Notes under the pieces: generated by a model | What the model was told of the DNA's origin: nothing | The model's input: only the letters and a program-made list of their open reading frames with translations | The model's database searches: none | Position numbers and translations under genes: made by a program | Source of the DNA: VRUE01 sp963837695 | GTDB taxonomy: Bacteria > Actinomycetota > Thermoleophilia > Solirubrobacterales > 70-9 | Assembly: GCA_963837695.1 (NCBI GenBank) | Contig: CAWINZ010000005.1 | Location: 1,488,001-1,552,000 of the forward strand | Direction: 5' to 3' | Length of the DNA stretch: 64,000 nucleotides | Part shown: piece after piece, positions 58,398 through 64,000 of the stretch | How the letters are laid out: each line of letters opens with the position of its first letter | Position numbering within the stretch: the stretch's first letter is position 1

Positions 58398-59611
58398 GCG
58401 GGGGCTCCTTGGATCTTTGCGACTGCGCGGCCCGCCGCCTCCCACATCGAGACCGAGCGGTCGCAGTACTCGACCCCGTAGCGATCGAGGATCTTGAAGC
58501 CCTCGTCCTCCCAGGCGCCGGGGATGCGGAAGATCGCGATCGTCTCGCCGGGGTCCTTGCCGAGCTCCAGGCAGGCCTTGATCACGCCGCGGGCGACGAC
58601 GTCGACGCGGGTGTTGGAGACGATCGACATCATCACGGCGATCTTCTCGACACCGTCCTTTTCGAGCACCTGCTTGGCCAGACCGCAGGCCTTGGCGACC
58701 GAGGGGTTGCCGCCGATCTCCGAGTAGTTGGCCGGCTTGCCGCCCTGGCTGCGGACCGCGTCGGTGAGGGTCAGCGAGCCGCCGCCGGCGCCGATCACGA
58801 GGCCGAGGTTGCCCTCGAAGCCGTGGTCCTTGCCCTGGATAACGCCGCGGTGGTCGGCGGCGTCGATCGCGGCGACGTTGCGCTCGAAAGCGGAGGGCTC
58901 ATAGGTCTCGCGCGTGTCCTCCTCGGCGATCCCGAGGTGCTTGCGCAGGAGGCCCTTCTGTCGCCCGACCGCCTCGGCCTCCATCTCCATGTGGGCGTCG
59001 AGGGCGACGAAGCTGCCGTCGGTCAGCTCGGCCAGCGGGTTGATCTCGGCCAGGGTCATGTCGTAGTCGCGGAAGAGGCGGGCGAGCTTGGCGAGGATCG
59101 GCGTGGCGCGGTTCAGCTGCGAGCCGGTGACGCCGGTCGCGGCGATCGTCTGCTTGGCCTCGAAGTCAGGGATCGGCATCAGGTTGGTGACGTGGCCGCG
59201 GCCGACGTGGTCGGGGTGGGTCTCGGCGACCTCCTCGATGTCGATGCCGCCCATGTCGCTGAACAGCATCAGCGGGCGCTTCGCGGTGCCGTCCCAGACG
59301 ACGCTCGCGTAGTACTCCTGCTTGACCTCGGCTTTTGGGTCGACGAGGACGCCGCGCGGCATGTGGCCGTTGATCTCGAGCTTGAGGATCGCCTCGGCGT
59401 GCTCGGCGGCCTCATCGGGCGTGTCGGCGAACTTGACGCCGCCGGCCTTCATCCGGCCACCGCTCAACACCTGCGACTTGATCACCGTCGGCCCGCCGAT
59501 TTCCTCAGCGGCCTTGCGGGCCTCGTCGGCGGTCTGGCAGAAGCCGTACTTGGTGACGGGAATCCCCGCCAGCTCGACGATCTTGCGTGCCTCGTACTCG
59601 TAGAAGCGCAT
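58394..59611 (-). CDS. sucC: Succinate-CoA ligase beta subunit (ATP-grasp)
   Basis: 405 residues. ATP-grasp motifs: YGIPVTKYGFCQTADEARKA, KSQVLSGGRMKAGGVKFADTP, then EINPLAELTDGSFVALDAH with the Mg ligands. The subunit lengths and the short ATP-grasp loop fit succinyl-CoA synthetase; a citryl-CoA or malate-CoA ligase role cannot be excluded on sequence alone. Overlaps sucD by four bases. Confidence 0.93.
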   Translation of the reverse strand: MRFYEYEARKIVELAGIPVTKYGFCQTADEARKAAEEIGGPTVIKSQVLSGGRMKAGGVKFADTPDEAAEHAEAILKLEINGHMPRGVLVDPKAEVKQEYYASVVWDGTAKRPLMLFSDMGGIDIEEVAETHPDHVGRGHVTNLMPIPDFEAKQTIAATGVTGSQLNRATPILAKLARLFRDYDMTLAEINPLAELTDGSFVALDAHMEMEAEAVGRQKGLLRKHLGIAEEDTRETYEPSAFERNVAAIDAADHRGVIQGKDHGFEGNLGLVIGAGGGSLTLTDAVRSQGGKPANYSEIGGNPSVAKACGLAKQVLEKDGVEKIAVMMSIVSNTRVDVVARGVIKACLELGKDPGETIAIFRIPGAWEDEGFKILDRYGVEYCDRSVSMWEAAGRAVAKIQGAPA

Positions 59612-59625
59612 TGCGGCGCGGAACC

Positions 59626-60354
59626 CTATCCAACCTTGGCGCGAACCCAAGTCCGCCGCATTTCGGCGCCCAGCTCGGAGCTGACGTTCCCGCCGCCGGC
59701 GAGCACCGTTCCGTCGATCTCGCCGACCGGCTCGACGCCGCGTACGGAGCCGGTCAGGAAGACCTCGTCGGCGTCGAGGAGGTCGCCGAGGGAGAGGCTG
59801 GTCTCGCCGGCCTCGATGCCGAGCTCGGCGGCGAGCTCGATCGTCCGCATGCGTGTGACGCCGGGCAGGATGCGGCCGTCGAGCGGGGGAGTCAGCAGGG
59901 CGCCATCGCGTACGGCGAAGACGTTGGCTCGCGAGGCCTCGAGCACCGAGTCGTCCTCGTCGACGAGGAGCGGCAGGGAGTTCTCGGGCAGCTCGGCCTG
60001 CGCCGCGTCGAGCAGCGATCGGTCGACCCACTTATGCGACCCCAAACCGCCTGCGAGCCGCAGCCTGCGAAGCGAGACCGCCCGGGTGGACGATTGACCC
60101 CCGTCATCGGGGGCAAAGTGTCCATTCGTCGGCCGGCACTCCGTCGTCGCGGCCAGCCGGCCGTCCGCGCCGGGCGCCACGGCGATTCGCAGCACACCCG
60201 TAGGCATGCTCGGCACCTCCAAGACCGGGTGCGTTTGGCGGGGGAACAGCTCCGCCAGGCTCGCTTCCAGCCGGGCCAGGTGGGCGTCGAGCTCAATCGG
60301 GCGGCCGTCGATGACGAGCAGGGTCTCGAAAACGCCGTGGCGGGGATCGGGCAC
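59626..60354 (-). CDS. pabC: 4-amino-4-deoxychorismate lyase (PabC)
   Basis: 242 residues from GTG 60354. PLP Lys108 is in GGLGSHKWVDRSLLDAA. The preceding segment carries about 14 extra residues (NGHFAPDDGGQSST, about 77-90) that are the translation of the palindrome at 60087-60124 and are absent from relatives I know. Releases pyruvate to give p-aminobenzoate for folate. Divergent from pabAB with starts 9 bases apart. Confidence 0.85.
   Translation of the reverse strand: MPDPRHGVFETLLVIDGRPIELDAHLARLEASLAELFPRQTHPVLEVPSMPTGVLRIAVAPGADGRLAATTECRPTNGHFAPDDGGQSSTRAVSLRRLRLAGGLGSHKWVDRSLLDAAQAELPENSLPLLVDEDDSVLEASRANVFAVRDGALLTPPLDGRILPGVTRMRTIELAAELGIEAGETSLSLGDLLDADEVFLTGSVRGVEPVGEIDGTVLAGGGNVSSELGAEMRRTWVRAKVG
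60087..60124. repeat. Palindromic element inside pabC
   Basis: 38 bases, TGGAC at one end and GTCCA at the other, with TTG/CAA inner arms and CCCCC...GGGGG around TCAT. Same length and design as 3660-3697. It encodes residues about 77-90 of PabC in frame, an insertion site that avoids the active-site Lys at 108. Confidence 0.6.
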
Positions 60355-60363
60355 GCGGCCATT

Positions 60364-62529
60364 GTGGCAACCTCGCCCGGGTTGAAGACGCTGCTGATCG
60401 ACAACTACGACTCCTTCACCTACAACCTCTTCCAGCTGTTGGCTGAGGTCAACGGAGAGGAGCCGCTGGTAGTTCGCAACGACGAGGCGAGTTGGGACGA
60501 GCTGTCGGGGCTGGAGTTCGACAACCTCGTCATCTCGCCGGGACCGGGGAGGCCTGACCGAGCAGGCGACTTCGGCGTCTGCACGGACGCGATCCGGCAC
60601 TCGGCCGTTCCGCTGCTCGGCGTCTGCCTCGGCCACCAGGGCCTCGGTGTGCTCTGCGCGGCGGAGATCGTGCCCGCCTCTGAGCCCATCCACGGACGCC
60701 TCAGCGCCATCCTGCACGACGACTCACCGCTCTTCGCCGGCATCCCCCGCGAGTTCCAGGCGGTCCGCTACCACTCGCTCTGCGTCGAGCAGCCCTTGCC
60801 GGACGAGTTGCAAGGAACCGCCTGGACAACCGACGGCGTGCTGATGGCCGTCGAACACCGCAAGCGCCCGCTCTGGGGGGTGCAGTTCCATCCGGAGTCG
60901 ATCTGCACAGAATATGGGCGGCGGCTGCTGGAGAACTTCAGGGATTTGAGTGTGCTGGGGGAGGACCGGCGGGGTGTCCCTCCCGCTTGCTGGGTTTTTC
61001 GCCAGGGAAGTCGGTCGCGGCAACGCCGAGCCCCACAGGGCGAAAAACAGGACGCCGCTGCGCGGGAGGGACACCCCGTCGGTCCTTCACGGCAGCTCGT
61101 GGTGAAGCGACTCGATGGGCTGATCGATCCCGAGCGGGCTTTCGTGAGCTTGTATGGGGAAAGTGAGAATGCGTTCTGGCTTGACAGCAGCCGGGTGGAT
61201 GAGGGTGCGCGCTTTTCTTTCATGGGCGACGACAGTGGGCCGCTTGGTGCGGCAGTTTCCTACGAGGTCAGCTCGGGCGAGGTAAGGGTCGAACGAGGGG
61301 GCGGGATCGAGCTGCGGCGCGAATCGATCTTCGAGTACCTGGCGGGCGAGCTGGCGCGACCTCGACCCGACGGGCCGGAGCTGCCGTTCGAGTTCGATTG
61401 CGGCTTCGCCGGCTGGTTGGGCTATGAGCTGAAGGCGGAGTGCGGGGGGCATGCCGCGCATGAGTCGCCGCTGCCGGACGCCGCACTTGTCTTCGCCGAC
61501 CGGATGATCGGCTTCGATCACGCCGAGGGCCATACCTACCTGCTCTGCCTGGTCGAGCCGGGCGGGGAGGCGGAGGCGGAGGGGTGGCTTGCGGCAACGG
61601 CGCGGCAGTTCGACTCGTTGCTGCCCGGGGCGCCTTACCGGTGCTATGCGACAGAAACGCGCCCCGCGGGCCCTGGTGCTCCGCGCCTCGTCCGCTCGCA
61701 CGAGCGCTACCTGGAGGAGATCGCCGAGTGCAAGCGGCTGCTCGCCGAAGGCGAGACATACGAGGTCTGCCTGACCAATGCCGTCCTCGCCGAGACGAGC
61801 GCCGACCCTCTCGCGCTCTATCGAGAGCTGCGCCGGGTCAACCCGGCGCCGTTCTCCTCCTTCGTGCGCTTCGGCGGTGCCGCTGTGCTCAGCTCCTCGC
61901 CCGAGCGTTTCCTGCGTGTCGCCCGCGACCGCTGGGTCGAGGCGAAGCCGATCAAGGGGACGAGCCGCCGCGGGGAAACCGCCGCCGAGGACGTGCGCCT
62001 CGCCGAGCGCCTGCGCGGCGACGAGAAGAACCGGGCGGAGAACCTGATGATCGCCGACCTGCTGCGCAACGACCTCGGCTCGGTCTGCGAGGTGGGCACC
62101 GTGCACGTCCCCTCGCTGATGCAGGTCGAGAGCTACGAGACCGTGCACCAGCTGGTCACCACCGTGCGCGGCCTGCTGCGCGAGGGCCTCGACCCACTGG
62201 ACTGCGTCCGCGCCTGCTTCCCGCCCGGCTCGATGACCGGCGCGCCGAAGCGGCGCACGATGCGGATCATCGACGCGCTCGAGGGCGAAGCGCGCGGCGT
62301 CTACTCGGGCGCGATCGGCTACTTCGGCTTGAGCGGCGGCTGCGACCTCAGCGTCGCGATCCGCACGATCGTCCTCGACGGCGCCGGCGCCAGGATCGGC
62401 GCCGGCGGCGCGATCGTCGCCCTTTCAGAGCCCGAGGACGAGTACGAGGAGATGTTGCTCAAGGCGAGCGCGTCATTGGGAGCACTCGGCTGCACCCGAA
62501 TGAATGATGCGTTCTCAGTAATGCATTGA
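60364..62529 (+). CDS. pabAB: Bifunctional aminodeoxychorismate synthase (PabA-PabB fusion)
   Basis: 721 residues from GTG 60364 (TTG 60382 is possible). Residues about 1-195 are the glutaminase: Cys88 in LLGVCLGHQGLG and His176/Glu178 in WGVQFHPES. Residues about 245-720 are the chorismate-binding synthase: LDSSRVDEGARFSFMGD, KPIKGTSRRGETAAEDVRLAE, RAENLMIADLLRNDLG and CFPPGSMTGAPKRRTMRIID. About 42 residues between the domains (200-241) are encoded by the MITE-like element at 60962-61086. Makes ADC for folate; divergent from pabC. Confidence 0.9.
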   Translation: MATSPGLKTLLIDNYDSFTYNLFQLLAEVNGEEPLVVRNDEASWDELSGLEFDNLVISPGPGRPDRAGDFGVCTDAIRHSAVPLLGVCLGHQGLGVLCAAEIVPASEPIHGRLSAILHDDSPLFAGIPREFQAVRYHSLCVEQPLPDELQGTAWTTDGVLMAVEHRKRPLWGVQFHPESICTEYGRRLLENFRDLSVLGEDRRGVPPACWVFRQGSRSRQRRAPQGEKQDAAAREGHPVGPSRQLVVKRLDGLIDPERAFVSLYGESENAFWLDSSRVDEGARFSFMGDDSGPLGAAVSYEVSSGEVRVERGGGIELRRESIFEYLAGELARPRPDGPELPFEFDCGFAGWLGYELKAECGGHAAHESPLPDAALVFADRMIGFDHAEGHTYLLCLVEPGGEAEAEGWLAATARQFDSLLPGAPYRCYATETRPAGPGAPRLVRSHERYLEEIAECKRLLAEGETYEVCLTNAVLAETSADPLALYRELRRVNPAPFSSFVRFGGAAVLSSSPERFLRVARDRWVEAKPIKGTSRRGETAAEDVRLAERLRGDEKNRAENLMIADLLRNDLGSVCEVGTVHVPSLMQVESYETVHQLVTTVRGLLREGLDPLDCVRACFPPGSMTGAPKRRTMRIIDALEGEARGVYSGAIGYFGLSGGCDLSVAIRTIVLDGAGARIGAGGAIVALSEPEDEYEEMLLKASASLGALGCTRMNDAFSVMH
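60962..61086. mobile_element. MITE-like element in frame in the pabAB linker
   Basis: 125 bases with 25-bp terminal inverted repeats that differ by one base (arm from 60962 against 61062-61086; the inner 24 bases start GGACCGGCGGGGTGTCCC). Inner parts (TTTTTCGCC and GGCGAAAAA) are also inverted. Its length and position keep the reading frame, adding about 42 codons between the PabA and PabB domains. No coding sequence of its own. Confidence 0.65.
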
Positions 62530-62586
62530 CATCTACAGTTGTCAATTGACCACTACAGCAGTCTAACAACTGCTACAGTGGTCAAA
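62526..62586 (+). promoter_or_regulatory. Operator with three 13-bp direct repeats at 20-bp period
   Basis: CTACAGTTGTCAA (62533), CTACAGCAGTCTA (62553) and CTACAGTGGTCAA (62573) are exactly 20 bases apart. The middle and last are arms of an inverted repeat TTGACCACTACAGCAGT / ACTGCTACAGTGGTCAA. A TTGACA hexamer is at 62526. The MNT gene's ATG is at 62592, so occupancy by a repressor would block it. Confidence 0.7.
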
Positions 62587-62591
62587 CTTCT

Positions 62592-63212
62592 ATGGATGTT
62601 TCCCGCCCATACGGCGTCATCTCGCACCCGCTCGACGGTGCGGTCCTGCATGTGCTCACCGGCACCACTCAGGGCATGAGCGGCCGCAGGGTCGCGGAGT
62701 TGACCGGAAACACGCAGGAGGGGGTCAGGAAGGCGCTTCGGCGCCTCGTCGACGCCGGCATCGTGGAACAGCAGGAGGCGGGGAACGCGATTCTCTACCG
62801 GTTCAATCGCCGACACCTGGCGGCGCCCGCGGTCGAGCAGTTGACCGATCTTCGACGGGCGCTACTGGCCCGGCTCACCGATACGTTCCGGGCATGGGTG
62901 CCGCCTCCGCTGCACGCCTCGGTGTTTGGCTCGGCAGCCCGCGCGGACGGGGACTCACGCAGTGACATAGACCTGTTCGTCGTACGCCCCGACTCCGTGC
63001 AGACCGACGACCGGGTCTGGCGAGAGCAGGCCGAGCGCCTTCCCGGCGATGTTCGTGACTGGACCGGCAATCACGCGAACATCGTCGAGATTCCCGAGTC
63101 CGCTCTGGCCGGCCTGCGTCGCCGCCGTCCCGCGGTTGTCGGCAGCCTTGAGGCCGATGCGCTGACGCTGGTCGGCCCCGATGCCGCCGCCCTGTTGGGA
63201 GCCGGGGATTGA
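62592..63212 (+). CDS. HTH-nucleotidyltransferase antitoxin (MNT)
   Basis: 206 residues. The N-terminal winged-helix HTH (MSGRRVAELTGNTQEGVRKA, LRRLVDAGIVEQQEAGNAILY) precedes a minimal nucleotidyltransferase domain with GSAARADGDSRSDIDLFVV. Combining the DNA-binding and MNT parts in one chain fits a self-repressing antitoxin acting on the operator at 62526-62586. Its stop overlaps the HEPN gene start. Confidence 0.82.
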   Translation: MDVSRPYGVISHPLDGAVLHVLTGTTQGMSGRRVAELTGNTQEGVRKALRRLVDAGIVEQQEAGNAILYRFNRRHLAAPAVEQLTDLRRALLARLTDTFRAWVPPPLHASVFGSAARADGDSRSDIDLFVVRPDSVQTDDRVWREQAERLPGDVRDWTGNHANIVEIPESALAGLRRRRPAVVGSLEADALTLVGPDAAALLGAGD

Positions 63213-63628
63213 TGGCCCGCTCCCGCGGACGCAGCCAACGGTGCTCGCCTGGCGACGCCCGCAACCGATACGGCCATGCGGTCAAGTTCCTCGAGGTGGC
63301 AGAGATCGCCGCCGCTGAGCACGAGCAGGATCCCGAGTATGCGAGTGTCGCCGTCTCGCTTGCGGTGCTGGCGGGCATCGCGGCTACCGATGCCGCCTGC
63401 TGCAAGGCACTGGGCGAGCGCTCGCGCTCTCAGGACCACCACGACGCGGAGGAGTTCTTGGCGCGCGTCAGCGGCGGCGAGGACGCGGCGAAGCAACTTC
63501 ATCAGCTACTCAGCCTCAAGGACGAGGCGCACTACGGCTTCTTCGACGTCAGCGCCGGGGAGCTGAGGAAGGCACTCCGCCGCGCGCGAGCGGTGCTGGC
63601 GTTTGCCGAGAGTGTGCTTCGTCGCTGA
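63212..63628 (+). CDS. HEPN-domain toxin-like protein
   Basis: 138 residues, helical. HAVKFLEVAEIAAAEHEQDP, VLAGIAATDAACCKALGERSRSQDHHDAEEF and LLSLKDEAHYGFFDVSAGEL match HEPN proteins of the MNT-partner type; the RxDHH and KxEAHY segments are candidate active-site residues. It overlaps the MNT gene by one base (TGATG). Confidence 0.75.
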   Translation: MARSRGRSQRCSPGDARNRYGHAVKFLEVAEIAAAEHEQDPEYASVAVSLAVLAGIAATDAACCKALGERSRSQDHHDAEEFLARVSGGEDAAKQLHQLLSLKDEAHYGFFDVSAGELRKALRRARAVLAFAESVLRR

Positions 63629-63648
63629 AACGAGCGGCTTAATTTGCC

Positions 63649-64000
63649 CTACAGCCGGATCAGGTTCGCCGCGTCGATCTCCCGCGTGACACCGCGGAAG
63701 TCGACCGTCAGCGGCACCGTGGAAACCACCGCGCCGTAGTCGATCCCCGGGTGCGCGGTGACGATCGCGGCCAGGTCGCAGTCGCCCAGGCCCTCCTCCA
63801 AGCCCACCGAGCGCAGGTCGAGCTCGGCCAGCTCGGGCACGAATGCGTCGTGGTAGGAGACCACCGCGCCCAGCTCGCGCAGCATGCCGGCGATCTCCAG
63901 CGCCGGCGACTCGCGGATGTCGCCGACCCCGGCCTTGTAGCTGACGCCGAGCAGCAGGACGCGCGACCCCTTGACCGCCTTCTCGGCCTCGTTGAGGGCG
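63649..64000 (-). CDS. Nucleotide-sugar dehydrogenase, C-terminal part
   Basis: About 117 residues; the 5' part lies outside the window. LLLGVSYKAGVGDIRESPALEI is the C-terminal UDP-glucose/GDP-mannose dehydrogenase domain signature, followed by SYHDAFVPEL and CDLAAIVTAHPGIDY. The catalytic N-terminal domain is not visible here. Oxidises a nucleotide sugar for cell-surface polysaccharide. Confidence 0.85.
   Translation of the reverse strand, partial: ALNEAEKAVKGSRVLLLGVSYKAGVGDIRESPALEIAGMLRELGAVVSYHDAFVPELAELDLRSVGLEEGLGDCDLAAIVTAHPGIDYGAVVSTVPLTVDFRGVTREIDAANLIRL

Overview
The window is high-GC DNA with tightly packed, often overlapping genes, many GTG or TTG starts, and families typical of actinobacteria: DUF1015, DUF2277, DUF2867, an NhaA-thioredoxin protein, a cysteine-less DksA-like protein and a non-20S Lon. 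The mix points to a Thermoleophilia/Solirubrobacterales-type actinobacterium. That placement is inference from family recognition, not from rRNA.

Layout. 1-4913: beta-oxidation cluster on the minus strand (3-hydroxyacyl-CoA dehydrogenase, enoyl-CoA hydratase, acyl-CoA dehydrogenase, class IV aminotransferase, thiolase). 4961-11877: small membrane protein, reductase-like protein, 1-Cys peroxiredoxin, CoA-type Nudix, SDR, GMC oxidoreductase, OsmC, PduO-type adenosyltransferase and DUF1015. A MITE-like element separates the peroxiredoxin and Nudix genes. 11940-14371: decayed HTH gene, tRNA-Pro, and an IS110-family element with structured flanks. 14405-18385: small membrane protein, MsrA, a large GT-C-like membrane protein and a hydrolase.

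18490-25516 is the main accessory island. It starts at tRNA-Arg(UCU) and holds HEPN/MNT, two near-identical AAA+ DUF4143 ATPases, RES/Xre, an orphan HigA with a toxin remnant, and a further ATPase. Degenerate copies of a tRNA-3'-end-like repeat separate these modules, so the region looks like a cassette array. 25524-31426: ArsR-like regulator with a divergent 19-residue peptide gene, NmrA-like protein, secreted proteins, a glutamine amidotransferase, tRNA-His and a hydrolase.

31471-46833 is core-like: phosphodiester glycosidase, two OmpR-type two-component systems, acyl-CoA dehydrogenase, an acylphosphatase/3'-phosphoesterase fusion, TatA/TatC beside a membrane electron-transfer operon with ApbE, a ZIP transporter, DegV and an NhaA-thioredoxin fusion. 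46920-47757 is AT-richer, frameshifted and probably acquired. 47896-54177: DUF2867, DksA-like, Lon, HxlR, an Xre/nucleotidyltransferase pair and glnK-amt. 54256-62529: SDR, MMPL transporter, ferredoxin and SucCD, then divergent pabC and fused pabAB for folate synthesis; both folate genes carry palindromic DNA inside the coding sequence. 62592-63628 is a second MNT/HEPN pair with a repeated operator. The window ends in a nucleotide-sugar dehydrogenase.

The clearest novel signals are the tRNA-anchored cassette array and a set of small palindromic or MITE-like elements placed with base-level precision between and inside genes.
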